Positions 34,258 through 43,251 of a stretch of DNA of 64,000 nt are shown here, in pieces (within the stretch, counting starts at the first letter, position 1; each line of letters opens with the position of its first letter). The stretch covers positions 1,116,001 to 1,180,000 of the forward strand of contig CBDBKC010000038.1 in NCBI GenBank assembly GCA_965206655.1, written 5' to 3'. Both the position numbers and the translations under genes were made by a program. The notes beneath the pieces were generated by a model. The model worked only from the letters and a program-made list of their open reading frames with translations. It had not been told where the DNA came from and did no database searches. The DNA is from JAPPLB01 sp965206655. GTDB taxonomy: Bacteria > Acidobacteriota > Terriglobia > Bryobacterales > UBA6623.

Positions 34258-35496
34258 CTATTCCTCGAAACGCTTGAAAATAAGTGCCCCATTCGTTCCA
34301 CCGAAGCCGAACGAATTCGAGAGCGCGTAGTCGATCTTCATGGATCGGGCCTTGAGCGGGACATAGTCAAGGTCACACTCCGGGTCCGGATTCGTGAGAT
34401 TAACCGTCGGAGGAGCAATCTGGTTGACGATCGCCATCACGACGATACCCGCTTCAAGACCGCCGGCGCCCCCCAGTAGATGCCCCGTCATCGACTTCGT
34501 TGAACTGACCGCGACATTGGCCGCGTGATCGCCGAAAGTTTTCCTGATGGCAAGGGTCTCGACACGGTCTCCGAGAGGCGTCGATGTGCCGTGCGCGTTA
34601 ATGTAGTCGATCTGATCGGGCGAGATTCCGGCATCCTGGATAGCATTCCTCATAACGCGGCTGGCGCCGCCGCCGTCGCCGGAGGGCGACGTAATGTGGA
34701 AGGCGTCCGCACTCATGCCGTAGCCGACGATCTCGGCCAGGATGGGAGCCCCGCGTCTGAGCGCGAACTCCATTTCCTCGAGAACCAGCACGCCCGCTCC
34801 CTCACCCACGATGAAACCGTCGCGATCCTGGTCCCACGGACGACATGCCTTCTCGGGCTCGTCGTTACACGTCGACAAGGCGCGCATCGCGGCAAAACCG
34901 CCGATACCCAAGGGAGTGATCGACGCTTCCGCGCCTCCGCAGACCATAACGTCGGCATCACCGCGTTCGATGATCTTGTAAGAATCGCCGACCGCATGAG
35001 CTCCGGTTGTGCAGGCTGTGGCCGTCGCGGAGTTTGGACCCTTGGCCCCGATGCGAATCGAGACTTGGCCCGACGCAAGGTTAATGATGCTCGACGGAAT
35101 AAAGAACGGTGATATACGGCGGGGCCCGCCCTCCAGCAGGTTCTTATGCTCGCGCTCGATAACGTCGAATCCACCGATCCCGCTGCCGATATAGATGCCG
35201 ACCCGTTCCGCGAACGATGGGTCGACCTTCAGATTGGCGCCCCGTACGGCGAAATCGGAAGCGGCGATCGCGAAGAAGATGAAGCGGCCCATCTTCTTGA
35301 GATCTTTCTTGTCAACGTAATTGAGCGGATCGAAATTCTCGACTTCACCGGCGATCGTACAACTGAAGTCTTTCGTATCGAACAGCGTAATCGGGCCGAT
35401 GCCATTGCGGGCTTCGAGCAGCGCCTGCCAAGTAGCATCGGTCCCGATGCCCACTGGCGAAATCATTCCGACTCCGGTGACGACGACCCTGCGCAA
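34258..35496 (-). CDS. fabF: Beta-ketoacyl-ACP synthase II
   Basis: This 412-residue condensing enzyme of fatty-acid elongation joins malonyl-ACP to acyl-ACP. The Cys-His-His triad is present: Cys162 in SATATACTTGAHA, His in NAHGTSTPLGD and His in KSMTGHLLGGAG. The active-site lid GFGGTNG lies near the end. A TTG start at 35496 is preceded by AAGGGAG at nine bases, and no better ATG is present. It follows acpP by 42 bp, the classic acpP-fabF pair. Confidence 0.95.
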   Translation of the reverse strand: MRRVVVTGVGMISPVGIGTDATWQALLEARNGIGPITLFDTKDFSCTIAGEVENFDPLNYVDKKDLKKMGRFIFFAIAASDFAVRGANLKVDPSFAERVGIYIGSGIGGFDVIEREHKNLLEGGPRRISPFFIPSSIINLASGQVSIRIGAKGPNSATATACTTGAHAVGDSYKIIERGDADVMVCGGAEASITPLGIGGFAAMRALSTCNDEPEKACRPWDQDRDGFIVGEGAGVLVLEEMEFALRRGAPILAEIVGYGMSADAFHITSPSGDGGGASRVMRNAIQDAGISPDQIDYINAHGTSTPLGDRVETLAIRKTFGDHAANVAVSSTKSMTGHLLGGAGGLEAGIVVMAIVNQIAPPTVNLTNPDPECDLDYVPLKARSMKIDYALSNSFGFGGTNGALIFKRFEE

Positions 35497-35538
35497 ATAG
35501 ATTACTCCCTTTGAGATGTCCGAAATGACGTGCGAGGT

Positions 35539-35775
35539 TTACTTCTTCTTGTGGGTTGCGACGTAGTCGATCGCGTCGCCGACGGTACGGATCTTCTCGG
35601 CCTCGTCGTCCGGGATCTCGATGTTGAACGATTCCTCAAACGCCATGATCAACTCGACGATATCGAGCGAATCGGCATTCAGAGTTTCAACAAAAGAGGC
35701 GTCGCGCGTGACTTCTGACTCTTCAACACTTAGCTGCTCGCAGATGATCTGCTTCACCTTCTGCTCTACGTCCAT
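35539..35775 (-). CDS. acpP: Acyl carrier protein
   Basis: This 78-residue acidic four-helix protein carries growing acyl chains on phosphopantetheine attached to Ser36 in NADSLDIVEL. The helix II motif ELIMAFEESFNIEIPDDEAEKI is canonical. The ATG at 35775 has a perfect GGAGG site upstream; longer frames are not credible. It is the first gene of the acpP-fabF unit. The 196 bp between it and lexA show no gene. Confidence 0.96.
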   Translation of the reverse strand: MDVEQKVKQIICEQLSVEESEVTRDASFVETLNADSLDIVELIMAFEESFNIEIPDDEAEKIRTVGDAIDYVATHKKK

Positions 35776-35971
35776 GAATCCTCCGGGGAAAACGGGTTCC
35801 AAACGAATCATTGATTCTAGCGGGGCGGTCGTAAAGGGGCAAGCTCCTATCTCAAGCTGTCTACCGGAGCACGCCCGAGCAGATCCGGCGGCCAACAGTC
35901 GAGCCCGTACGGTGCCCCCGCGGGCTCCCAGGCACCCTCTGCTTCGGTCGCGGAAATCAGGAGATACGCCG

Positions 35972-36601
35972 CTAGTAGCGGCGGTGGACAGCTAGTACAC
36001 GGCCCTGAATCTGAAGATTCCGTGCCGCGACCATGATCGGCTCCATCGTTGCATTCGCGGGCTGTAAACGCACGCGTTCATCCGATTCGCGATAGTACCG
36101 CTTGAGAGTGCTCTCCGCCCCATTAACCAGCGCAACAACGATGTCTCCGTCGCGAACCTGGTGGGTATTCTCGACAAGGACATAATCACCCTCCATGATG
36201 TGGTCGTCGATCATCGACTCGCCGCGCACCTCGAGAGCATATACGTCCTTGGCGCCAGCGAAATCAGAGAAAGAGAGAGTTTCGGGGTTCTGGTAGGTCT
36301 CGATCGGCTGCCCGGCAGCAATCGTACCCAACAAGGGAGTCTCCGCCGGGGGCGGATAGATCTGCTGATTCTGGCGCATCTCGCGGTAGTACTTCGGAGC
36401 GAGATCCAGCGCGCGGCTCTGATTGAAGCTGCGTTTCAGATAGCCTTTGCCGTCGAGCGCGGTTAGATGCTTGTGGACAGTGGCGATCGACGCCAGCCCA
36501 ACTCCCTCGGCAATCTCCTCGAAGCTCGGGCTGTATCCCTTGCCGCCAATGAAGCCGGCGATGAAGTCCAGAACCTCTTTTTGCCTGCGAGTGAGTGCCA
36601 T
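35972..36601 (-). CDS. lexA: SOS repressor LexA
   Basis: This 209-residue repressor has an N-terminal winged helix (residues 1-65, GYSPSFEEIAEGVGLASIATVHKHL in pieces) and a C-terminal S24 self-cleavage domain. The cleavage bond is Ala96-Gly97 in TIAAGQ, the nucleophile is Ser129 in GESMIDD and the base is Lys167 in ESTLKRYY. When RecA filaments form, LexA cuts itself and SOS genes are released. A palindrome directly upstream (36613-36636) looks like its own operator. A hairpin GCCGCTA-G-TAGCGGC (35968-35982) spans the stop codon. Confidence 0.95.
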   Translation of the reverse strand: MALTRRQKEVLDFIAGFIGGKGYSPSFEEIAEGVGLASIATVHKHLTALDGKGYLKRSFNQSRALDLAPKYYREMRQNQQIYPPPAETPLLGTIAAGQPIETYQNPETLSFSDFAGAKDVYALEVRGESMIDDHIMEGDYVLVENTHQVRDGDIVVALVNGAESTLKRYYRESDERVRLQPANATMEPIMVAARNLQIQGRVLAVHRRY

Positions 36602-36612
36602 AGCGGTATCTC

Positions 36613-36636
36613 CTTCGCCTTATATTCTAGGCGAAG
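36613..36636. promoter_or_regulatory. Candidate LexA autoregulatory operator
   Basis: CTTCGCCT-n8-AGGCGAAG is a perfect 8-bp inverted repeat whose near edge is 12 bp from the lexA start codon, overlapping the likely ribosome site and promoter. It does not match the E. coli or Bacillus SOS boxes, as expected for a different phylum. LexA genes are usually self-regulated, so this is the natural candidate site. Confidence 0.6.
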
Positions 36637-36717
36637 AAAGAGAGAAATAGCAAGAGTATCCCGGGTGTTGCAAGGCCCAGCACTTGAATCGAATACGGCC
36701 GGTGGTGACCCTGCGGG

Positions 36718-37179
36718 CTATAAACCCTTGCGCTGCGATCGGCGATTGCGCCGGCTCCACAGGTTAAGACTGCCTTCGCCTACCTCGGTTTGCAGCTCCC
36801 GCTCTTCCAGACGGCGGTGTTCTCGAAGGCGACGCTCGCGGACTTTTTCGAGCAGCTTCACTTGGCGATCATGCTCGAGCAAGAGCCCCCGCGCCTGCTC
36901 GACGGCGGCAGAATTCTCTTCTTGCTGAGTTCGTAGTGATCCTCGGCGAGAGGCCAAAGCTTGCAGGTAAGTTTCGGAAATGTTTAGATCCAGACCGGTG
37001 GCCTGTGTGGTGTGGGAGCGATCGTCCCTCATGCGCTCCTCGGATTTCTCGATTGCTTCGTATTCCTCATGAAGAAGAACCTGTCCGACTTGCATCCGCC
37101 GCAGATGCAATTCGGATTGACGCCGTTGGTTTCGTCGAAAAGCGAGAATGCGCTCCAACCGAAAAGCAAAGCGTTTCAT
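36718..37179 (-). CDS. fliJ: Flagellar protein FliJ
   Basis: This 153-residue, almost wholly coiled-coil protein opens with KRFAFRLERILAFRRNQR, matching the FliJ N-terminus (F-R-L-x-x-I/V-L-x-x-R). FliJ is the stalk of the flagellar export ATPase, linking FliI to the FlhA gate. It overlaps the end of fliI by 4 bp and is the last gene of the operon. A basic C-terminus (SRRNRRSQRKG) ends the protein. Confidence 0.88.
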   Translation of the reverse strand: MKRFAFRLERILAFRRNQRRQSELHLRRMQVGQVLLHEEYEAIEKSEERMRDDRSHTTQATGLDLNISETYLQALASRRGSLRTQQEENSAAVEQARGLLLEHDRQVKLLEKVRERRLREHRRLEERELQTEVGEGSLNLWSRRNRRSQRKGL

Positions 37180-38498
37180 AGTTTTTCGACAAGAGCTTGC
37201 AGCCCGGCCACTGTTTTCTCCAGTGTTTCTTCGCGGCTCAGGTCCTGCCGGAGGAAGTCGCGAAGCTCATCCTGACTCTTGATGGCCGAGTCGACGACCG
37301 GATTCGAACCCGCTGTGTAGGCCCCCAGGCTGATCAGGTCTTCGCTATGGCGGTAAGCAGCCATGGTTTCGCGCAAGCGGGCAGCGCTGGCTCTTTGTTC
37401 CGGAGAAGAGATCTTTTCGGCCAACCGGCTTACGCTCGCGAGGACATCAATGGGCGGGTAGTGTCCGGCCGAGGCCAGGTCACGAGACAGAACGATGTGT
37501 CCGTCGAGTATGGCGCGGCAAGCGTCGGCAATCGGCTCATTCAGGTCATCGCCCTCAACGAGCACGGTATACATCGCGGTGATGGAGCCGGTTTCGAAAT
37601 TCCCGGCCCTCTCGAAGAGCTTGGGCAGAAGCTGAAAGACGGAAGGGGTGTAGCCCTTCTGGCTCGGGGGCTCACCGGCGGCAAGGCCGATTTCACGTTG
37701 CGCCATGGCGAAGCGAGTCACCGAGTCCATGACGAGCAGTACATTTCGGCCTTGCTCGGCAAAAGACTCGGCGATCGCGGTGGCCAGAAAAGATGCGCGA
37801 ACACGCACAGGGGCGGACCGATCGGATGTGGCCGCGACGACTACCGATTTCGCGAGCCCTTGCTCGCGCAAACTCTCTTCAACGAAGCCTCTAACTTCGC
37901 GATTCCTCTCCCCAATCAGTGCTATTACGTTGACGTCGGCCGAGCTGTTCCGCGCGAGTGCGCCGAGCAAAGTGCTCTTCCCTACCCCGGACCCTCCGAA
38001 CACCCCGATGCGCTGACCGAGCCCGCACGGCAACAAACCATCCAAAACACGAATCCCAGTGACGAGCGGAATTCCGATTGCCTGCCGCTCCATGGGCCCA
38101 GGGGGATCGGCGTAGAGCGCGCGTTTGCCCTGACTCAGCAGCGGGCCGGCGTTGTCGATGGGAGCGCCGAGACCGTCGATGATACGCCCTAGCAGTTGCG
38201 GTCCCGTGGGGGCATCCGGGCCCACGTTTCGGGCCCGAATCGTTAGGCCGGGCCGCAGCCGTTGTACTTCATCGAGCGGCATCGATAGCACACGCTTTCC
38301 TCGGAAACCGATGACCTGTGTACGAACCGCCACCCCTTCGGAAATATCGATCTCACAGACATCCCCCATGCGGACAGCAGGCCCGTCTGACTCAACCAGG
38401 GAGCCGACAACATCACACACAACGCCGGTGACGCGTACGGTCCGCATGGCGCGCACGCGCGCCGTGTAGGCCTTGAGGACTTCGGCAACTTCACCCAT
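37176..38498 (-). CDS. fliI: Flagellar export ATPase FliI
   Basis: This 440-residue F1-beta-like ATPase of the flagellar type III export apparatus has Walker A GVFGGSGVGKSTLLGAL (about residue 165), followed by ALIGERNREVRGFVEESL. Walker B VLLVMDSVTRFAMAQREIGLA is next, and then PPSQKGYTPSVFQLLPKLFERAG, all canonical. It overlaps fliH by 8 bp at its start and fliJ by 4 bp at its end, so the three export proteins are translationally coupled. Confidence 0.96.
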   Translation of the reverse strand: MGEVAEVLKAYTARVRAMRTVRVTGVVCDVVGSLVESDGPAVRMGDVCEIDISEGVAVRTQVIGFRGKRVLSMPLDEVQRLRPGLTIRARNVGPDAPTGPQLLGRIIDGLGAPIDNAGPLLSQGKRALYADPPGPMERQAIGIPLVTGIRVLDGLLPCGLGQRIGVFGGSGVGKSTLLGALARNSSADVNVIALIGERNREVRGFVEESLREQGLAKSVVVAATSDRSAPVRVRASFLATAIAESFAEQGRNVLLVMDSVTRFAMAQREIGLAAGEPPSQKGYTPSVFQLLPKLFERAGNFETGSITAMYTVLVEGDDLNEPIADACRAILDGHIVLSRDLASAGHYPPIDVLASVSRLAEKISSPEQRASAARLRETMAAYRHSEDLISLGAYTAGSNPVVDSAIKSQDELRDFLRQDLSREETLEKTVAGLQALVEKL

Positions 38499-39186
38499 CG
38501 GCGAGACCTTGCTCGATTTCCTTCAGTTGCGTTTCCACCCGGGCATCGATCTTGCCCTGCGACGTTTCGAAGATCGCTCCACCCGGGCCGACATCGGGAT
38601 CCGAGACGACTTCGAGGTTCGGTAGGGGGTGGCTTTGAAAATAACCGGAGACGACATCGTAGTCGCGCGGATGGACTCCAAGCCGATTGATTTCCGCGGC
38701 GTTGAACTCGTCAAGGCAGGCGCGAACAATACCCAGCACCACCGCCTGGTCGACGGTTACCTCGCGGTGCAGCACGCGCTGGGCTACGGCGAGAGCCAAG
38801 CTGACAAGTTCACGCTGTGTCGAGCGGCGAAGCGCCGGCTTATACTCGGCGAGGGACCGCACAGCTTCAGCGAACGATTCAGTCGCTTCGCGGAATCGCG
38901 CTCCGGCCCGCTCCTCCCCCGCGGTCTCTCCCGCGGCGTAGCCCTCCTGAAAGGCCTGTTTGTGAATCTCCTCCAAGTCGACCTCAACCGGCGGCTGAGA
39001 CTCGTTGGGGGCGGGGCCTCCGGAAGGGTGAGAGGAGGGGTCTTCCTCGGGGATAGCATCGCCGGCTTCGGGATATTCAAAGTCTCGAATACCCTCCGAG
39101 GGGCCATGCCCCGTGGATGGAAGCACCATCGGGCGGACATCAGATCGAGATCCACATTTGTAGACCCTAGACAACGTATTGCTCAC
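38491..39186 (-). CDS. fliH: Flagellar assembly protein FliH
   Basis: This 231-residue regulator and tether of FliI has an N-terminal 75-residue Pro/Glu-rich, disordered-looking region. A helical stretch with small-residue repeats (YAAGETAGEERAGARFREA) follows, like the GxxxG region of FliH. The C-terminal domain (LALAVAQRVLHREV...NRLGVHPRDYDVV...VVSDPDVGPGGAIFETSQGKIDARVETQLKEIEQ) is the FliH/HrpE fold that grips FliI. It overlaps the end of fliG by 20 bp. Confidence 0.9.
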   Translation of the reverse strand: MSNTLSRVYKCGSRSDVRPMVLPSTGHGPSEGIRDFEYPEAGDAIPEEDPSSHPSGGPAPNESQPPVEVDLEEIHKQAFQEGYAAGETAGEERAGARFREATESFAEAVRSLAEYKPALRRSTQRELVSLALAVAQRVLHREVTVDQAVVLGIVRACLDEFNAAEINRLGVHPRDYDVVSGYFQSHPLPNLEVVSDPDVGPGGAIFETSQGKIDARVETQLKEIEQGLADG

Positions 39187-40201
39187 CCACTGCGCCCTTC
39201 AGGCTCAATACGCCCTCGGCCTCGAGCGTACGAACGGCTGTGATGATCTCCTGCTGGCCCGTCTCAACCTCTCGGATCTTTACAGGACCGAGGGCCTCCA
39301 TGTCCTCCTTGAGCATCTCGGCTCCTCGTTCGGACATATTCGAGAAGAAATGATCGCGAAGTTTTTCGCTGGTTCCCTTCAAGGCGATCGTCAGGGTCTT
39401 CTTATCGACACGAGAAAGAATTTCCCGCATGCCGATCGTGTCGATCAGGAGCAGGTCCTCAAAGACAAACATGAGGTTGCGGATCTCTTCGGCGAGCGTA
39501 GCGTCATGCTCCTCGACACTCTGGAGGAGTTCCTGACCGGAGTTGGCTTCGAGCTTGTTAAACATCTCGGCCACGGCCGGGACACCGCCATAGGATTCCC
39601 GGCTGAACTGACCCAGAGACTTAATCTTCTGCTCCAGCAGCGCGGCGATCCGGCCGACAATTTCGGGGGAGATTTGGTCGAGATGAGCCATGCGAGAGGC
39701 GACATCGGCCCGGATTTCGGGGGGAAGAGCTGTCAGCATCCCTGCCGCTGAACCGCTGTTGAGATGGGACAACACCAAGGCGATCGTCTGGGGATGCTCG
39801 CCTTGAATGAACTTGGCAACCTGTTGCGGATCGGCCCGCTGGAGAGAGTCGAAGTTCGAAAGTTCGTCACCCATCGACTTGACGAGGCGATCGATGATAC
39901 GCCTCGCGCGGTCCGTACCGAACGCCGAATTGAGAACCCGTTTGGTGTAGTCGATGCCGCCGCTCACAAGATATTCGTGGGCCATGGACAATTCATGGAA
40001 ATCCTGCAGGGTCTTTTCAGCTTGGTCCGGTGTCACGGTCTTGAGTTTGGAGATCTCACGGCTCACCTTCTGGACCTCTTCTTCCGTAAGAAGACGGAAC
40101 ACTTCCGTTGCAACCTCATCGCCAAGCGCTACAACCGCGATGGCGGCCTTGCGAAGGCCGGATAGGACTTGATTCTCGTTTTCCGCGTTACTGATCGCCA
40201 T
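39167..40201 (-). CDS. fliG: Flagellar motor switch protein FliG
   Basis: This 344-residue C-ring protein transmits stator torque and switches rotation. The EHPQTIALVLSHL motif and the middle ARM domain are present. The C-terminal torque helix region (FVFEDLLLIDTIGMREILSRVDKKTLTIALKG, then FFSNMSERGAEMLKEDMEALGP) keeps the charged residues. Length and order match standard FliG. It lies 9 bp after fliF. Confidence 0.96.
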   Translation of the reverse strand: MAISNAENENQVLSGLRKAAIAVVALGDEVATEVFRLLTEEEVQKVSREISKLKTVTPDQAEKTLQDFHELSMAHEYLVSGGIDYTKRVLNSAFGTDRARRIIDRLVKSMGDELSNFDSLQRADPQQVAKFIQGEHPQTIALVLSHLNSGSAAGMLTALPPEIRADVASRMAHLDQISPEIVGRIAALLEQKIKSLGQFSRESYGGVPAVAEMFNKLEANSGQELLQSVEEHDATLAEEIRNLMFVFEDLLLIDTIGMREILSRVDKKTLTIALKGTSEKLRDHFFSNMSERGAEMLKEDMEALGPVKIREVETGQQEIITAVRTLEAEGVLSLKGAVGEQYVV

Positions 40202-40210
40202 ACGGGCTCG

Positions 40211-41869
40211 CTAGTCCTCGTCCTCGTGAATCCAGGTCCTCAGTAGCTGAACAAATCCGTCCGGATCCTTGGATGCCGTCTCTTCGAGATGCTTCTTGAG
40301 AACTTGTGACCGTGTGGAGCCGAGCGTCGTCGAGCGCAGGCCCTGCAATAACTTGGCCTCTTCCGCTTCCTTGAGAAGCTTGGCTTCCTCGGCGGCCTCG
40401 AGTTCGAGTTGGACTTGCTCCGCCTTCACCTTCTGTTCTCGCTTAAGGCGTAGCGCTTTCCGTTTTTTCCGGCGGCTATTCCAGAAGCCCAGGCCAACGG
40501 CAACCATGACCAGCACAACCGCGGCGGCGATCAGGTTGTAGCGATTGTGCTTGATCCACTCGAGCCAGAAAATCTCATCGGGCACCTCCGGGCCGGGAGG
40601 AGGACCTACGGGGGGCTCGAAAATCGTAAAGGGAAGATTCGCGATCGTGAGCACGTCGCCGCGGGTCTCGTTGATGCCGGCCGCGGCCACGACGAGCTCC
40701 CGGAGGGAATTCATTTCCTCCTCATCTCGGGCCCGGCGGCTGAGCTTGTCCGCCTCGTTGTCCCAGAAAACAATCTGGTCAACCAAGACCGCGACAGAGA
40801 GCCGTCGAAGCACGCCTCCGGCTAGTTGCGTGTTGGTTACGGTTCGACTGCTCTGGTAGTTGGTTGTCTCCATGGTGCGGGATTGCGAACGAGCGCCGGC
40901 GCGAGCCGCCACGGGCTGACGCGGCAGGTTCGAGGCCGTGCCGGGCACGCCCGCCGGGTCCCCGGGTTGCGAGAGTTCTTCGGAGCGTTGCGTATTCATG
41001 AGCACGGTTTCCGGATCGATGATCTCTTCCGTTTGCTCACCGGCGTTCCAGTCGATCTCGGCAACGACGTTTGCGCGGCTGCGATCGAAGCCGACATAGG
41101 GTTCGAGCGTAGCCAGGATTTTGCGCCGAAGTTCTTTCTCGACCTTGAGTTGGTGCTCAATCTGCTCTGAACTGACCTCCGTTCCCTCCGCGCGAGGTTG
41201 CGCTAAGATTGCCCCGGCCGTATCCAGGACGACAACTCGTTTCGCGTCGAGCCCTTCGACGGCGCTGGCGACAAGGTGAGCAATGCCGTTCACTTGCTCG
41301 CGGGCAAGTTCCGCGCCGCGCCGCAGTTCAAGCACGACGGAAGCCTTGGCCGGTTGCTCATCGTCTAGAAAGACCGATCGCTTCGGCAGGCTGATATGAA
41401 CTCGACCGCGTTCCACCTTATCAAGCGCCAGGATGGTGCGCTCCAGTTCACCTTCGAGAGCGCGGCGAAAATTAACATGTTCGGAGAACTCCGTGGCGCC
41501 GAAGTTCGTTTCATCGAAGATCTCAAAACCGAGCCGGCCCGTTTGCGGCAGCTTCTCGGTCGCGAGTTGAATCCGAGCTTCGTCCAGATGCTGCTCTGGA
41601 ACCAAGATCGTCGAACCTTGCACCGCCAGTTTGTAAGGAATCTCGAGTTCCTTGAGCCGGGTTACGGTCACTCCGGCTTCCTCGGACGTCAGGTCCGTGT
41701 AGAGAGGCCGGAAGGCCCTCGCGACCATGTGGTCCCTAAACATCCAGATGCCGCTGAAGACCGCGACAGCACTCGCAACGAGTACGACGCGCCGTTGGGG
41801 ACTGAGTTTATTCCAAGCATCGAGCGTTCGAGCCCCAAAGGTTCTCAACAGCGCCAGCACGGCGCCCAT
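40211..41869 (-). CDS. fliF: Flagellar MS-ring protein FliF
   Basis: This 552-residue protein forms the membrane ring that founds the basal body. It has a membrane helix at about residues 27-45, YscJ/FliF ring-building domains (LYTDLTSEEAGVTVTRLKELEIPYKLA...GRVHISLPKRSVFLDDEQPAKASVVLEL), a Pro/Arg-rich beta-collar loop (about 300-340) and a second membrane helix (YNLIAAAVVLVMVAVGLGFW). A charged cytosolic tail ends in a FliG-binding segment (DGFVQLLRTWIHEDED). It is of normal length. Confidence 0.95.
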   Translation of the reverse strand: MGAVLALLRTFGARTLDAWNKLSPQRRVVLVASAVAVFSGIWMFRDHMVARAFRPLYTDLTSEEAGVTVTRLKELEIPYKLAVQGSTILVPEQHLDEARIQLATEKLPQTGRLGFEIFDETNFGATEFSEHVNFRRALEGELERTILALDKVERGRVHISLPKRSVFLDDEQPAKASVVLELRRGAELAREQVNGIAHLVASAVEGLDAKRVVVLDTAGAILAQPRAEGTEVSSEQIEHQLKVEKELRRKILATLEPYVGFDRSRANVVAEIDWNAGEQTEEIIDPETVLMNTQRSEELSQPGDPAGVPGTASNLPRQPVAARAGARSQSRTMETTNYQSSRTVTNTQLAGGVLRRLSVAVLVDQIVFWDNEADKLSRRARDEEEMNSLRELVVAAAGINETRGDVLTIANLPFTIFEPPVGPPPGPEVPDEIFWLEWIKHNRYNLIAAAVVLVMVAVGLGFWNSRRKKRKALRLKREQKVKAEQVQLELEAAEEAKLLKEAEEAKLLQGLRSTTLGSTRSQVLKKHLEETASKDPDGFVQLLRTWIHEDED

Positions 41870-41944
41870 CTAGGAGCGTCCTCCCTCGATTTGTTTTTGA
41901 TTCGTTCGGCGAGACATGAGTGATCTCCCCGGAAATCCGAGCAA

Positions 41945-42241
41945 TCAGACCTGCATCCGCATGATTTCCTGGTAAGCGTCGACGACCTTGTTTCGAACGC
42001 TCATCATGAGTTGGGAAGCGAGGCCGGCCCGCTCTCCGGCCAGCAACACGCGGTGAAGGTCGACCGATTCGCCGGCGAGCAGGCTTCTGAGTTCCTTGTC
42101 CGCATCATTCTGAACTTGACTCAGGCGATCGGAAGCTTCCGATAGCAGGTCACCGAAGGATCCGCCACGCTCGGATGACCCAGTTTCGGGAAGTGCAATG
42201 AGTGTCGGTCTGGTGATAGGCGAAAAACCGGCGGGATCCAT
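41945..42241 (-). CDS. fliE: Flagellar hook-basal body protein FliE
   Basis: This 98-residue protein links the MS ring to the rod. The C-terminal half carries the FliE pattern (DKELRSLLAGESVDLHRVLLAGERAGLASQLMMSVRNKVVDAYQEIMRMQV in sequence). It lies between flgC and fliF in the standard order. The gaps of 75 bp before fliF and 55 bp before flgC show no further genes. Confidence 0.93.
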   Translation of the reverse strand: MDPAGFSPITRPTLIALPETGSSERGGSFGDLLSEASDRLSQVQNDADKELRSLLAGESVDLHRVLLAGERAGLASQLMMSVRNKVVDAYQEIMRMQV

Positions 42242-42296
42242 AAGCGTCCTTTCATCGGCGGAGGCAACACGAAACAGGCGGTAGCGGCGGACTCAC

Positions 42297-42752
42297 TCAG
42301 CGGCTGATATCAAACGTACGACTAATCATCTCTTTCAGAGCCGCGATCACCGCCAGGTTGGCCTGATAAGCCCTAACACCCGAGCTAAGGTCGACCATAT
42401 CTTCAACCGGATTGAAAGGCGGAAAGTCGACATAGCCGTCCGGCCCGGCGTCGGGGTGGCTCGGCAGATAGCGCCGCTCAGGCGGTGAATCGTCAAGTAC
42501 GATCTCGTTGACTCGGACACCCGCCGCGTCATGGCGCGGGTCCATGCCTGTCCGCAAACGGGCCAGCATGGTACCGAAGGGCGTACCCGCTTCCGGGGCG
42601 GCTTCGACGACGACGTGACGCCGCCGGTACGGGCCTCCCTCGGGCGTGCGGGTCGTTTGAGCGTTCGCAACGTTCTGCGCGAGGGCTTCGACACGAGCCC
42701 GTTGCACGGCGAGTCCGGAGGCGCTGACATCCAAGGTCTGGAATAGGCTCAT
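42297..42752 (-). CDS. flgC: Flagellar basal-body rod protein FlgC
   Basis: This 151-residue proximal rod protein has the N-terminal FLG_bb_rod motif (ASGLAVQRARVEALAQNVANAQTTRTPEGGPYRRR) and the C-terminal VDLSSGVRAYQANLAVIAALKEMISRTFDI helix, which are diagnostic. The ATG at 42752 (MSLFQTLDVSASG) fits the family. It starts 7 bp after flgB. Confidence 0.95.
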   Translation of the reverse strand: MSLFQTLDVSASGLAVQRARVEALAQNVANAQTTRTPEGGPYRRRHVVVEAAPEAGTPFGTMLARLRTGMDPRHDAAGVRVNEIVLDDSPPERRYLPSHPDAGPDGYVDFPPFNPVEDMVDLSSGVRAYQANLAVIAALKEMISRTFDISR

Positions 42753-42759
42753 CACGTTT

Positions 42760-43116
42760 TCATCCGTTTCGTCCTTCGTTGATCGCCGAGCGGACTGCAT
42801 CGATATTGCCCCGGGCCAGCATCGAAACCAACTGATACCGAATCACCGTTTCGCCGAGGAGCCGTAGTTCGCGATCAAGCGAGACATCATTGCCGTCGTT
42901 CTTCACCGCCAAGCCTCCGACCTCGTGGTGATGCAGCGCTGCCGGATGCTCCAGCGACTGGTTGTCAAGAGCGCCGGCCAGCTCCATCTCGAAGTCGACA
43001 TCTCGGGTCTTGTAGCCAGGGGTATCGGCGTTGGCGACATTCACCGCCGTAATCCCCTGACGCGCCGACAGCAAGTCCATATACCGCGCGAGGAGTAGTG
43101 TTTGGGTTCCGTGCAT
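42760..43116 (-). CDS. flgB: Flagellar basal-body rod protein FlgB
   Basis: This 118-residue proximal rod protein has TAVNVANADTPGYKTRDVDFE, the rod signature, near residue 25 and a C-terminal helix (VIRYQLVSMLARGNIDAVRSAIN). It is the first gene of the flgB-flgC-fliE-F-G-H-I-J operon. A -24/-12 promoter sits 22-37 bp upstream of the ATG. There is no obvious ribosome site and the predicted leader is only about 11 bases, so the transcript may be nearly leaderless. Confidence 0.93.
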   Translation of the reverse strand: MHGTQTLLLARYMDLLSARQGITAVNVANADTPGYKTRDVDFEMELAGALDNQSLEHPAALHHHEVGGLAVKNDGNDVSLDRELRLLGETVIRYQLVSMLARGNIDAVRSAINEGRNG

Positions 43117-43137
43117 GGCTCGACTGGTCTTACGCAG

Positions 43138-43153
43138 AGCAAGGAGCGGGCCA
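43138..43153 (-). promoter_or_regulatory. Sigma-54 (-24/-12) promoter of the flagellar operon
   Basis: On the minus strand the site reads TGGCCCG-CTCC-TTGCT, matching TGGCACG-n4-TTGCW with the invariant GG and GC exactly ten bases apart. It lies just upstream of flgB and directly downstream of a sigma-54 activator gene, which fits control of this operon by that activator. Confidence 0.8.
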
Positions 43154-43251
43154 AAGTCCGCGCCTTACGGCTCAGGAGGTTGCAGCGGCAGCGGGCGACG
43201 GCATTTTGACACTCGTCGAGATCTCGTCACGGAGTCGGCCGCCGAACTGGT

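Noticed and set aside
37197..38192. A 331-codon open frame opposite fliI
   Set aside because: It is a shadow of a well-supported gene in GC-rich DNA; the translation has no domain and fliI is unmistakable.
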